Assembly (NCBI GenBank): GCA_014799465.1
Contig: JAAVHZ010000071.1
Span: forward strand, 1-55,984
Length of the DNA stretch: 55,984 nucleotides
DNA from: Lachnospiraceae bacterium
GTDB lineage: Bacteria; Bacillota; Clostridia; Lachnospirales; Lachnospiraceae
Direction of reading: 5' to 3'
The notes beneath the pieces were generated by a model, which worked only from the letters and a program-made list of their open reading frames with translations, searched no databases and was not told the DNA's origin. Shown here in pieces: positions 35,661 through 44,238 of the stretch; positions within the stretch are counted from its first letter, which is position 1; every line of letters starts with the position of its first letter. Both the position numbers and the translations under genes were made by a program.

Positions 35661-36128
35661 TTACTTCTTCATTTTATCAAGCTCACGACGAAGTTTTTCC
35701 ATATCTTTTTTGTTTTGCTCAAATCTTTGAATATCAGAATCAGACAAACTTTCATGACTGGTGCGTCTGTCCGCCAGCAAAACTTTCATTACAAGAGTAA
35801 AACCTCCAACCATACATACAAGCATTACAAGATATTCATATAACGTTTTGCTTCTAAAGTAAAATGTAGTTCCTGCTATTATGGAAGCTATTATTATTAC
35901 TAAACCAAGCACCATTACCAGTTTTCCAACAAATGAACTCGGTTTGGCAAATACCCAGCTCACTCCTGCTATAAAAGGTACAACTACAAGTCCGCCTATA
36001 CGGAATCCTCCAAATGTAAATGAATAGAATCCTGTAGTTACCGTAATACTGCTCATAAACCAATACAAACCTGCTGCCAGCATTATTAATCCTACCAAAA
36101 ACAAAGCCAAATCATTATTCTTTTTCAT
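35661..36128 (-). CDS. four-helix membrane protein of unknown function
   Basis: 155 residues with about four hydrophobic segments (near 8-27, 42-60, 67-87, 96-117) and a cytosolic charged tail (about 120-155) that is predicted coiled coil (IQRFEQNKKDMEKLRRELDK). No motif I recognise. AAGGAAGG precedes the ATG. It lies between the tRNA cluster and the carbonic anhydrase terminator, so it is probably its own unit. Confidence 0.7.
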   Translation of the reverse strand: MKKNNDLALFLVGLIMLAAGLYWFMSSITVTTGFYSFTFGGFRIGGLVVVPFIAGVSWVFAKPSSFVGKLVMVLGLVIIIASIIAGTTFYFRSKTLYEYLVMLVCMVGGFTLVMKVLLADRRTSHESLSDSDIQRFEQNKKDMEKLRRELDKMKK

Positions 36129-36208
36129 ATTGTATTTCCTTCCTTTTATAAGTTATTTGTACATCCTCCACTTTGAATTTTACAAAATATAATTATATCC
36201 GTCAATAA

Positions 36209-36260
36209 AAATATAAAAATTGTGCCCATAAATCCTGTCTTAACAGAAATATGGGCACAA
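36209..36260 (-). terminator. terminator of the carbonic anhydrase gene
   Basis: TTGTGCCCATA / TATGGGCACAA stem with an inner small stem, followed by TTTTTATATTTTT on the minus strand, 18 bp past the stop. Confidence 0.85.
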
Positions 36261-36278
36261 AACAATAACCATTTTTTC

Positions 36279-36851
36279 TTAATCTAAAAACTCAACCGAA
36301 CCGCTGCCAATATGATAAATGGCACCGCATACCATAAGACCGTCTTTTTCTTCCATTTCTTTAATGGCAGGACTGTCTTTAATAATAGATACACTTCTTT
36401 CAACATTTAAACAACAAGCCCGCATCTCGTCTTTTTCTTCACCTATTGCTTTTCTAATCTCATCAGTTATGTATTTAATGTAACCATCAGGTTCATCATG
36501 AATGGCTGCACCTACTGCTCCACAATGTTCATGTCCCAGCACAACTACAAGTCTGGTTCCAAGATGGCCTGCTGCATATTCCACGCTGCCCAACTGGTGA
36601 TTATCCATTACATTACCTGCCACACGTATTACAAACAGTTCTCCTATTCCTGCTAAAAAAATACTTTCAGGGATAACTCTGGAATCTGAACATGTTACGA
36701 TAATTGCATATGGACTCTGACCATTATCGCAGGTTGACTGTCTGATTTGTGGAGATATATCTCCTGAATTTGATGTTGCTGTTAAATAACGCTGATTTCC
36801 TTCTTTTAATTTTTCTAATGCTGCTGATGCTGATAAATTTTCTTTTTGCAT
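36279..36851 (-). CDS. beta-class carbonic anhydrase
   Basis: A 190-residue enzyme interconverting CO2 and bicarbonate. Zinc ligands are visible: Cys54 in TCSDSRV, and His107 and Cys110 in LGHEHCGA. The catalytic dyad Asp56-Arg58 is present. RVAGNVMDNHQLGSVEYA is the usual substrate-side helix. No signal peptide, so cytosolic, supplying bicarbonate for carboxylations. GGAGG precedes the ATG. Upstream 36852-36956 holds no gene; then comes a partial MITE. Confidence 0.94.
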   Translation of the reverse strand: MQKENLSASAALEKLKEGNQRYLTATSNSGDISPQIRQSTCDNGQSPYAIIVTCSDSRVIPESIFLAGIGELFVIRVAGNVMDNHQLGSVEYAAGHLGTRLVVVLGHEHCGAVGAAIHDEPDGYIKYITDEIRKAIGEEKDEMRACCLNVERSVSIIKDSPAIKEMEEKDGLMVCGAIYHIGSGSVEFLD

Positions 36852-36956
36852 TTAATTCCTCCATTTCTGTATTAAACACATCATGTATCTGTTGTCTATA
36901 GATTATATCATATGTAATATCAAAATTCATCATGTTTTTAACTATAATACAAATAA

Positions 36957-37013
36957 GTAACGGTTCAGCCATGCCAATGTCGGGCGTATGCCCTATAGAA
37001 AATAATATATTAT
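36957..37013. mobile_element. MITE-like element, copy 3 (half element)
   Basis: The terminal repeat GTAACGGTTCAGCCATGC (36957-36974), then TGTCGGGCG and CCCTATAG, then the first part of the internal hairpin to about 37013. The match then stops abruptly at permease coding sequence; the other half is absent. Confidence 0.8.
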
Positions 37014-37535
37014 CCCGACTGCCACTACCAAAAGCGGACTTAACAAAAAGCATACTGCATTGCTTGTGCCAAGACTACGCTCCTCCGAACTATTGTACAA
37101 GCCTATATGATAACATAATATAAAAAACAGAAAAACAACAATATTAATTAATATCATAACTATATATGCCGTATATCCGTCATTCATTTCTGATGCTATA
37201 AGCATTGATACAAGCATATGTAGAGTACTGAATTTAACTGCGTCCCTAACCAATAAAGGATATAACTTATTGAGATTTACAGGATAAAGTTCCAACATTT
37301 GCACAAGTTCTATTCCTTCCGGTGTACCATCAGAGTTTCCACTATATATAACTATACATAACCCAATCATAAGTATAACTGCTGAAGCATTATACATGGC
37401 TGTTTTTCCAAAACTATTTATAAAGAATTTACATACTACAAAGATTAACAGGTATATTCCTTCCATAAAAAATGCGCTTTTTATCTTTTCTTTTTTTACT
37501 CCGATTTGCTTATAAAATGTTTCTAATTTATACAT
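36993..37535 (-). CDS. ABC-2-like permease, 3' end inside a repeat
   Basis: 180 residues with about four to five hydrophobic segments after a basic N-terminus, fitting the membrane part of an ABC-2 exporter. It directly follows its ATPase gene (7-bp gap). Its last residues IIYYFL and the TAG stop are encoded by the partial MITE (36957-37013), so the original C-terminus was probably lost. The other permease here has 227 residues. Function may be reduced or lost. No other family is suggested. Confidence 0.7.
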   Translation of the reverse strand: MYKLETFYKQIGVKKEKIKSAFFMEGIYLLIFVVCKFFINSFGKTAMYNASAVILMIGLCIVIYSGNSDGTPEGIELVQMLELYPVNLNKLYPLLVRDAVKFSTLHMLVSMLIASEMNDGYTAYIVMILINIVVFLFFILCYHIGLYNSSEERSLGTSNAVCFLLSPLLVVAVGIIYYFL

Positions 37536-37542
37536 ATCTGCC

Positions 37543-38412
37543 TCATTTCATTATAACGTATCTTAACATTTCTGATACCTGTGGTTTCCATACTTCACAT
37601 TTCTGTATATTTTCATCTGCTGATTTTAACAGAGCTTCAACATTATCTCCCTTATATTTTACGCCCACTAAACAATCTGATGCTATAGATTCTTTTAGTC
37701 TCTCAAACTGTGTCCTGCTGCACTTTATCATTGTGTAACTGTCCCATATATCTTCCATTGAAGAATTGAGAACCAGTTTTCCCGCATCCATTATCATCAG
37801 ATAATCTGCGACCTTATCCAAATCTTCCGTAATATGAGTTGATATAAGTACTGAATGATTTCCATCCTCTACATATTCTTGTAAAAATCTTAAAAATTCT
37901 TTTCTAAAAACCGGATCAAAACCTGCACTTGGTTCATCAGCAAACAGTATCTCCGGTCTGTGCCCCCATGCAAATGCCGCCATTACCTTCATCTCATTCC
38001 CCTTTGACAGTTCAGAAAGATTTACATCCATATCCACGCCAAACTCTTTCAGCTTATCAACATATCTTTCCTGATTCCAGTCAGGATAGAGATTTCCAAA
38101 TATGTGTCCGTTTTCATATGCTGTCCTGTTACGAAGCATCATTTCGGGATATATTATAAATCCCATTTTTTCCTTTGTTTTTACCGGATTCTGAACCATA
38201 CTCAGGTCATCAATCCATACTGCTCCCTTTTTAAAATTTCCTTTTAATATTGTTTTTATAAGAGTAGTCTTTCCTGCACCATTCCTTCCCACAAGTCCAT
38301 ATATGTATCCCGGTGATATTTGAAAGTCTATATTTTCTATACTGAATAACTTCTTACCTGTAAGACTTTTGTAGCTATATTCCAATGATTTCACTTTCAA
38401 CATTTCATTCAT
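37543..38412 (-). CDS. ABC transporter ATP-binding protein (ABC-2 type)
   Basis: About 289 residues from the ATG at 38412, which overlaps the end of the GntR gene by 8 bp. Walker A is GLVGRNGAGKTTLIK, the signature is LSKGNEMKVMAA (a degenerate LSGGQ), Walker B is ILFADEPSAGFDP, and the switch His is in LISTHITEDLDKVAD. A C-terminal extension of about 80 residues follows. Pairs with the truncated permease at 36993. Substrate unknown; the YtrA-type neighbourhood suggests a peptide or cell-wall stress exporter. Confidence 0.9.
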   Translation of the reverse strand: MNEMLKVKSLEYSYKSLTGKKLFSIENIDFQISPGYIYGLVGRNGAGKTTLIKTILKGNFKKGAVWIDDLSMVQNPVKTKEKMGFIIYPEMMLRNRTAYENGHIFGNLYPDWNQERYVDKLKEFGVDMDVNLSELSKGNEMKVMAAFAWGHRPEILFADEPSAGFDPVFRKEFLRFLQEYVEDGNHSVLISTHITEDLDKVADYLMIMDAGKLVLNSSMEDIWDSYTMIKCSRTQFERLKESIASDCLVGVKYKGDNVEALLKSADENIQKCEVWKPQVSEMLRYVIMK

Positions 38413-38812
38413 CACACTCCTTATCGGCTCTTTGGTTTTTCTCCTCACTCATCACATCTATAATGCTATGTATATCTTCTATGGATAATCCTGCATCTGT
38501 ACATTCCGATACAATATCCATCAGTTTTTCTTCCAGCATCTGTATCTTTTTTTCACGCAGAATATCAATATTTTTATCTGATACAAAAAAACCTTTTCCG
38601 GCAATGCCATATATAAGTCCTTCCTTCTCCAGTTCTTCATATGCCCTTTTTGTTGTAATAACACTAATCTGTAGTTCTTTCGCCAGTGTCCTTATTGACG
38701 GAAGCATTTCCTTCTGCTGTAATTCACCTGATATTATACTGTTTTTTATCTGTATTATAATCTGTTCATAAATCGGTTTATCAACATTATTTTTTATCTT
38801 TATATTTAACAC
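38405..38812 (-). CDS. GntR-family regulator, YtrA subfamily
   Basis: 135 residues. The N-terminal winged helix (about 8-78) has PIYEQIIIQIKNSI, LPSIRTLAKELQISVITTKRAYEEL and GKGFFVS, typical of GntR. The C-terminus is only about 50 helical residues, as in YtrA-type repressors that control their own ABC operons. It lies between the two ABC modules and probably binds the palindrome at 40254-40276. Its start is 3 bp after the permease stop. Confidence 0.92.
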   Translation of the reverse strand: MLNIKIKNNVDKPIYEQIIIQIKNSIISGELQQKEMLPSIRTLAKELQISVITTKRAYEELEKEGLIYGIAGKGFFVSDKNIDILREKKIQMLEEKLMDIVSECTDAGLSIEDIHSIIDVMSEEKNQRADKECDE

Positions 38813-38814
38813 AT

Positions 38815-39498
38815 TTACCTCTTTTCTGCAGTTATATCAAATGACATTTCGCTTACGGGAATATTTCTCATACGGTAAAGCCTTATTCCTGCAGCTCCTG
38901 CCACCACTGCCACGGATACCATACAGATTATAATATCAAGTATAGTCGAATATGGGTGAATATCTGCCGTTAGCAGCATAACCAGAATTATATATATAAT
39001 CAGTTCCGATAATCTGAATATTATACCGGGATATTTCATTTTTTTATATTTAAATATGCATTCACCAAACCAAAGGGTACAAACAAGTATCGTAATCATC
39101 ACTTTAAAAAACAGCATCGGTCTGCCATCTTTTATGGCACATGGTATACTTGCAACTGCTGCCATAAATGATATCACTAATCCATCTGCCAGATTCTTAA
39201 ATGTAATCCAGACCTTGAATTCCCATTCATCCATAGGCAACAGCCTGTACATTTCACTAACTTTTTCCTGACCCATTGATACTATACTTGCAGGTATCCA
39301 CATAAAAATAATAAAATCCTGAAAAATATTTTCCAATCCTCTATGATATAACAAAATTCCAAAAATAAGAATATATGTAATAAAAAACACTTTTTTTAAT
39401 ATAGACATACCATAAATACTATACCGTAATTCATTTACTAAATTTTTAACCATATAAAATTCCACATCCTCTCCAAACCCATCACTAAAGCCGCTCAA
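38815..39498 (-). CDS. ABC-2-like permease
   Basis: 227 residues with about six hydrophobic segments (starting near SILKKVFFITYILIFGILLY) and short loops. It overlaps the 3' end of the preceding ATPase gene by 14 bp, so it is its membrane partner. No substrate motif is visible. In YtrA operons such pairs export antimicrobial or stress-related compounds; here that is inference from the regulator type. Confidence 0.8.
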   Translation of the reverse strand: MSGFSDGFGEDVEFYMVKNLVNELRYSIYGMSILKKVFFITYILIFGILLYHRGLENIFQDFIIFMWIPASIVSMGQEKVSEMYRLLPMDEWEFKVWITFKNLADGLVISFMAAVASIPCAIKDGRPMLFFKVMITILVCTLWFGECIFKYKKMKYPGIIFRLSELIIYIILVMLLTADIHPYSTILDIIICMVSVAVVAGAAGIRLYRMRNIPVSEMSFDITAEKR

Positions 39499-40207
39499 AT
39501 AATTCCTCTAAATCCATCTTTCTTCCTTGAAAATATTTATCCTGAATCTGATTCACATCTAAAAACATCTTTTGACAACCGGAATCCATAAATAATATCC
39601 TGTCTGCAATCGTTTCCAATTCATGTATCATATGTGTAGAATATATAATACTTACCTGACCATCTTCTATGATTTCCCTTAGTATATCCATTATCTCATC
39701 CCGGCTTACCGGATCCAGACATGACATTGGCTCATCCATTACAAGAAGTTTCGGATTATGTGACAGGGCAAATGCCAGTGTAAACTTAACTTTCTCACCT
39801 GCCGATAAAAACAGTGGTCTTGACTTCTTTTTAATACCGAGTCTTGCACATATATCTCCAAATCTGTCATATGAAAATCCGTCATAATATGTCCCTAAAT
39901 TTTTTGCCTGAACTTCTAATTTAACTGTTAAATCATACATCCATTCTGATGAAACATATCCTATAATCTTTTTTATGCTTTTATTGTCCTCACCTTGCTT
40001 AAATCCATTTATAAATATCTCCCCACTATCTATCCCTTTAAGCCCTGCAATACTTTTTAGCAATGTAGTCTTTCCTGCACCATTCCTCCCTATAATGCCC
40101 ATAACCTCTCCTTTATCAAGGTAAAAGTTTACATCATGCACACGGAACTCATTATTTTTGTAATAAGATACTGAAAGATTACTTACATCTACAATCTTAT
40201 CTTCCAT
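39485..40207 (-). CDS. ABC transporter ATP-binding protein, first gene of the GntR operon
   Basis: 240 residues. Walker A is GIIGRNGAGKTTLLK (near 36-46), the signature LSAGEKVKFTLAF, Walker B LLVMDEPMSCLDP, and the switch IYSTHMIHELE. GGAGTGGAAAT precedes the ATG. It leads a five-gene operon ATPase-permease-GntR-ATPase-permease. Its promoter and operator overlap at 40254-40292. Paralogue of the ATPase at 37543. Confidence 0.92.
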   Translation of the reverse strand: MEDKIVDVSNLSVSYYKNNEFRVHDVNFYLDKGEVMGIIGRNGAGKTTLLKSIAGLKGIDSGEIFINGFKQGEDNKSIKKIIGYVSSEWMYDLTVKLEVQAKNLGTYYDGFSYDRFGDICARLGIKKKSRPLFLSAGEKVKFTLAFALSHNPKLLVMDEPMSCLDPVSRDEIMDILREIIEDGQVSIIYSTHMIHELETIADRILFMDSGCQKMFLDVNQIQDKYFQGRKMDLEELFERL

Positions 40208-40233
40208 ATTTCCACTCCATTCTACGCTATAAT

Positions 40234-40292
40234 CTGTATATACTGTATATACTCTGTATATATATAATATATACAGTACATACTTTTGTCAA
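40234..40292 (-). promoter_or_regulatory. promoter and GntR operator of the ABC operon
   Basis: Minus-strand TTGACA (40287-40292), 17-bp spacer, TATTAT (40264-40269). A palindrome CTGTATATA-N5-TATATACAG (40254-40276) covers the -10. Two more CTGTATA half-sites start at 40234 and 40243, giving three in the same direction at 9-11 bp spacing. Confidence 0.75.
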
Positions 40293-40302
40293 TAAAAATC
40301 TA

Positions 40303-40350
40303 CAAAAAAAATGCTGCTATATAAATGATTGAACATCTACATAACAGCAG
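40303..40350 (-). terminator. terminator of the ZIP transporter gene
   Basis: Minus-strand GCTGTTATGTAGATG pairs with CATTTATATAGCAGC (with G-U pairs) and is followed by eight U. Confidence 0.8.
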
Positions 40351-40367
40351 TTAAAATATTATATTTT

Positions 40368-41123
40368 TTATCCAAGTGCAACATCAAGTATCATCATTAT
40401 AACGAATCCTATTCCAAAGCCTATGGTTCCTATATAAGCATTATCTCCTTCCGCAGTTTCAGGTATAAGCTCCTCCACTACAACACACAGCATCGCTCCT
40501 GCTGCAAATGACAATAAATACGGAAGCATTGGTGACAGCAGATTGGAGGCTATAAGAGTAATTCCTGCTGCTGCCGGCTCTACCATGCCCGAAAGAGTAC
40601 CATAGAAAAAAGATTTTCCTTTTGAATATCCATGTGCCTTTAAAGGAATAGAAACAATAGCTCCCTCGGGGATATTCTGTATGGCAATTCCCAACGATAA
40701 TGCAACAGCTCCTACAAGCGTTATCATCCTGTCACCTGATACCGCCCCTGCAAAAACCACTCCTACTGCAATTCCTTCCGGCACATTGTGAAGAGTAACG
40801 GCAAAAACCATCTTTGACGTTTTGCCCTGTTGTTCTGAATCAGGATGTATATGTGGTACAACCCTGTCTAATAAAAGCAATAATGCCATGCCGGAAAATA
40901 TGCCTGCTGCTGCCGGTAAAAACGCATATCTGCCCATACTATCAGACTTATTAATAGCCGGAATAATCAAAGACCAGACTGATGCTGCCACCATTATTCC
41001 TGAGGCAAATCCAAAAAGTCCCTTCTGAATGTTAAGGTTAATCTTACTTTGAGTAAGAAACACACATGCCGCCCCAAGTGTTGTACCGATAAATGGTATA
41101 AATACTCCTATTAAAATATTCAT
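40368..41123 (-). CDS. ZIP-family metal (zinc) transporter
   Basis: 251 residues with about eight membrane segments. Metal-site helices are visible: HNVPEGIAVGVVF (near 112) and NIPEGAIVSIPL (near 150), the two HxxPEG-like motifs of the ZupT/GufA branch, plus a His-containing loop VVPHIHPDSE. It imports Zn or related divalent cations across the membrane. The ribosome site is GGAG with 11-bp spacing. Monocistronic with a strong terminator. Confidence 0.92.
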   Translation of the reverse strand: MNILIGVFIPFIGTTLGAACVFLTQSKINLNIQKGLFGFASGIMVAASVWSLIIPAINKSDSMGRYAFLPAAAGIFSGMALLLLLDRVVPHIHPDSEQQGKTSKMVFAVTLHNVPEGIAVGVVFAGAVSGDRMITLVGAVALSLGIAIQNIPEGAIVSIPLKAHGYSKGKSFFYGTLSGMVEPAAAGITLIASNLLSPMLPYLLSFAAGAMLCVVVEELIPETAEGDNAYIGTIGFGIGFVIMMILDVALG

Positions 41124-41230
41124 ACTTGATTGAACTCCGCCTTAATCATGTTGTTATATTATATTAGAAATTATTCTCAAAATACCTTAAACCTATCTCA
41201 AAATAATTCTGATATGTATGCCGAAAATCC

Positions 41231-41260
41231 CAAAAAACCCGACAGAACAACGCTGCCGGG
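41231..41260 (-). terminator. terminator after the small-ORF pair
   Basis: Minus-strand CCCGGCAG-N7-CTGTCGGG followed by six U, 16 bp beyond the stop of the 41276 ORF. It supports transcription of the small ORFs. Confidence 0.85.
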
Positions 41261-41275
41261 TAAAATAGGCATATA

Positions 41276-41416
41276 CTATTGTATAAGGGACCTCTTCGTA
41301 TTCCATGACATAATAGTGAAACCCATTATATTCATCCCATAAACAGTTCTGCCCTTCAATACCGATATTAAGCACAACAGTACGACCAGAATCCCTGCCT
41401 TAAAATATTTCATCAT
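41276..41416 (-). CDS. small exported or membrane ORF (46 aa)
   Basis: A 46-codon frame beginning ATGATG, 5 bp after AGGAGG. The peptide opens MMKYFKAGILVVLLC and continues with LISVLKG: a basic start and a hydrophobic stretch like a signal peptide or single membrane helix, then a short polar tail ending SLIQ. Its ATG overlaps the stop of the upstream small ORF (ATGA), suggesting coupling. A strong terminator follows. I recognise no family. Another frame across the 3' part is open longer but would run through the terminator. Confidence 0.55.
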   Translation of the reverse strand: MMKYFKAGILVVLLCLISVLKGRTVYGMNIMGFTIMSWNTKRSLIQ

Positions 41417-41547
41417 ATCTTCCTCCTGTATTCGTCCTTACTGTAATCCACAAGCCAATCATAAGACCTCCACCAAATATTCTCCCCTAACTTATATGTC
41501 TGTTCCGAACGACTCAAAAACAGTTGTAAAATATAGGCAGTTTCCAT
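41413..41547 (-). CDS. small soluble ORF (44 aa) overlapping the next small ORF
   Basis: Starts METAYILQLFLSR at 41547, 7 bp after AAAGGA, and ends DEYRRKI with TGA inside the next gene's start codons. It is rich in Trp, Tyr and charged residues (NIWWRSYDWLVDYS) and has no signal peptide. It lies 55 bp after the membrane protein gene at 41603, so it may be in that transcript. Function unknown. Confidence 0.5.
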   Translation of the reverse strand: METAYILQLFLSRSEQTYKLGENIWWRSYDWLVDYSKDEYRRKI

Positions 41548-41602
41548 ATAAAATTCCTTTCATAAGATAACTACCCTTTTACAACTGTATACAACATGAA
41601 GT

Positions 41603-43525
41603 TTATTCGTAAATTTGGGAAATGGATGTAGTTTCTCCATATTTATTATATTTTTTCTTAACTTTTGATTTTTTGCTCTTATAAAAAATCCTGACACCAT
41701 TGAACAATTCTGTATCATGGCTGTAAACTTCTTTAAAACCTGCTTTTTTGTAAGCCGTAATATCCTTATTGGTAATTACAACTGCAGGTCTGGTAAAATC
41801 AGGATATTCCAATGATATACTATATCTGCTGAACCAAAATTGTGCTGCATTAACATATGCCCGCCTTGTCTTCTCGTCAAGCAATGCATGTTTATATTTT
41901 TTAGTATGACCTACATTTAGATATATGGTACTATTTTCTTCTATACCAAGATTATCTATTTCCTCTTTTAAATCCGAAAATTCATTATACAGCATATCTG
42001 ATGCAACCTTATCATATCTGATTGATGTATAGCTGTAATTATATAGTGATAAAACAAGACTTATAACAACTAACGGAACTACCTTTTTCTTTTTAAGACA
42101 TATAAGGATCATTAAGAAACATACTGCTGCAAAAATACTCATTGTTACAAATGCTTTCATTACCATGTTATCACCAAACTTCAAAAATCCCATGGAAATA
42201 TAGCTTGAAAATACGTTTGAAATTTCACTTTTATAATTTTTGAATCCGGGAGCAAGCAGTGTCAGAAAATAAACCGTTTCAAATACAAAAACTGTCACTG
42301 AACATGCCACAGTCCGGTTAATGTCACTTAACGCACCCTCTTTAAAAGCATGAAACTTCTTATATAATGCTACAAGTGTAAACATCACCATAATGCTTCC
42401 CACCATACTCCAGTATCTTACATAAAGATACCATCTTGATGCACGGTCTGCAGCTACAAAATGTGATGTCACATTTGAAATACCCAAAGCCGTAAGGCAT
42501 ATGGCAGCCCCCAGAAACGATACCGTAAACATACCTATAGTAACCATTTTTTCATCCACATCAATCTTCTTATGTTTAATAATGCAGTAAAGCCATCCTA
42601 TAAATGCACAAATAATTATTGCAATAAAAACGGCAAATAATCCGCCCGAAATTGTAATCATTCCATATATCTGCCCAATTATAGTATTAAAAAAACCTTT
42701 CAGTCCATCAATCGTACCAAGATATTTTACATTAGTAAAATATCCCCCGAGACTTTCTACAGAGTTATTAAGCTCTTTTGTGCTGTCTGCTGAATACCAT
42801 AAGGTGGACTGTACCTTGTTTATTACATATTTTGAAATCAAATATCCAAATACACATATTGAAGCAAGTGCAGCCGGATTGACCAGAAGTTTCCTTTTCA
42901 TAATAAGATAGGTTAATATAAATATAACTATTGCACCCCACAAATATAATGACCTTGTGTGTACCAGAAGGGAGTACGACATAATAAGTGACAGAATAAC
43001 TGTCAGTCTCAGCGTTGATTCATTCCTGTCCCTTTTCTCCTGCATTCTCAATAAGATATACAACTCCAACAGACCTATAAGTACAAGACATGCTTCATTA
43101 TATACTGCATTTGCCTTCAGCATATTCTCAGACCACATGGCACCGGCCAATGCTGAAAGAACCGCAAAAACTTCATTATCTATCTTAAATATATTTTTAA
43201 TAATGTTATAAATCACAATTCCCGACACTGCAATACAAATGGTATTAAACGCCAGCATACACCTGAATATCACAACAGGATCATCAGTAAGCAGGAATAG
43301 TGGTGCCATAAACATTGAATATCCAAAGCCATAATAAGATATTTCTTTAACCACTCCTGACCAGTCTAATCCTGCAAACAGTGCAGCACCGGCTATAGTC
43401 CCAAATTCATCTGCCCCTGCTACCTGTACAAGTGCTGAAAAAGATAAGTTAAAAACCGACTTAAATATAATAATTGACAAAAATATTATAATCTGACACT
43501 TATACCTGAAAATAATTTTTTTCAT
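41603..43525 (-). CDS. multi-pass membrane protein, GT-C glycosyltransferase-like
   Basis: 640 residues with about 12 hydrophobic segments and a C-terminal extracytoplasmic domain of about 110 residues. The first outer loop contains an acidic pair (GADEFG, Asp39-Glu40), the position of the catalytic acid in GT-C enzymes that use lipid-linked sugars (ArnT/PMT type). No further family signature is clear, so the assignment is moderate. AAGGAG precedes the ATG. It probably heads a unit with the two small ORFs downstream. Confidence 0.65.
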   Translation of the reverse strand: MKKIIFRYKCQIIIFLSIIIFKSVFNLSFSALVQVAGADEFGTIAGAALFAGLDWSGVVKEISYYGFGYSMFMAPLFLLTDDPVVIFRCMLAFNTICIAVSGIVIYNIIKNIFKIDNEVFAVLSALAGAMWSENMLKANAVYNEACLVLIGLLELYILLRMQEKRDRNESTLRLTVILSLIMSYSLLVHTRSLYLWGAIVIFILTYLIMKRKLLVNPAALASICVFGYLISKYVINKVQSTLWYSADSTKELNNSVESLGGYFTNVKYLGTIDGLKGFFNTIIGQIYGMITISGGLFAVFIAIIICAFIGWLYCIIKHKKIDVDEKMVTIGMFTVSFLGAAICLTALGISNVTSHFVAADRASRWYLYVRYWSMVGSIMVMFTLVALYKKFHAFKEGALSDINRTVACSVTVFVFETVYFLTLLAPGFKNYKSEISNVFSSYISMGFLKFGDNMVMKAFVTMSIFAAVCFLMILICLKKKKVVPLVVISLVLSLYNYSYTSIRYDKVASDMLYNEFSDLKEEIDNLGIEENSTIYLNVGHTKKYKHALLDEKTRRAYVNAAQFWFSRYSISLEYPDFTRPAVVITNKDITAYKKAGFKEVYSHDTELFNGVRIFYKSKKSKVKKKYNKYGETTSISQIYE

Positions 43526-43543
43526 TATAAACTTTCTCCTTAA

Positions 43544-43818
43544 TTATATCCTTCCTGCCATATTGAACCGACCCATGAATATCATCAGCTCAACCGTTTT
43601 ATCGTTTATGGCAACATTTGACCTTTCCCCTTCCATCTCTTTCTGCCCTAATCCAATCTTATATGGAACTACTTTATAGTAGTACTTATTTATACTGTCA
43701 CTTTTGAAATGGCATACCTGTTCTTCTTGGTATCTGCCATACACTTATATTTCCCCTTATAACTGTTGGCCCTTAAAACTTTGTACCTGTATGGAGAACC
43801 ATAGCCATTCCATTTCAT
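43544..43818 (-). pseudogene. decayed FnIII-domain fragment of a surface protein
   Basis: Two overlapping frames together read as one FnIII-like domain. From 43818 one frame gives YRYKVLRANSYKGKYK and ADTKKNRYAIS, then hits a stop. From about 43690 the other frame goes on NKYYYKVVPYKIGLGQ and EGERSNVA. The order matches the YRS...KTYYYKVAAYK pattern of the gene at 17073. No intact gene surrounds it. It could be the last remnant of a larger secreted protein gene. Confidence 0.55.
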
Positions 43819-44089
43819 TTCAAATATCCATATGTTTTATCAGAATGATAATTCAGTGTCAGCGGTAATAGCATTCCGGACATTTGGTGTTGACAGCCAT
43901 TACTGTATCATTATGTATTATAAAAGTCAATACTGTGCATAATACAAATATAAAAAATTACTGATGATTTTATATAGTACAAATATATTTATAATTCCTC
44001 ATATAGCTACTCCTTACTCACATTAAATATATAGAAATTTCAACATTTTTATACACTATTTTAATACTTGCCATATTTATAATTTAATA

Positions 44090-44119
44090 TTTACAAATAT
44101 ATCCTATTTATGCTATATT
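44090..44119 (+). promoter_or_regulatory. possible promoter of the LRR protein gene
   Basis: TTTACA, 18-bp spacer, TATATT. It would leave a 5' leader of about 115 bases. The rest of 43819-44238 is very AT-rich and I see no gene in it. Confidence 0.4.
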
Positions 44120-44238
44120 AACAATATGTTTCTGTTTTCTATTATAAATTTGTACTTAATGCATAATGACATATATTTAAGGACTGATTTCTAAATCTTA
44201 CACATTTTACAGACAATAAAGGAAGGAAGAAAAATCTT

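Noticed and set aside
36724-37053. 109-codon open frame over the carbonic anhydrase 5' end
   Set aside because: It overlaps the well-supported carbonic anhydrase gene and a repeat, and its sequence matches no family.
41193-41375. 60-codon minus-strand frame in the small-ORF region
   Set aside because: It lacks a ribosome site and would run through the strong terminator at 41231-41260, so the ATG-led 46-codon frame is preferred. A frameshift joining both is not excluded.
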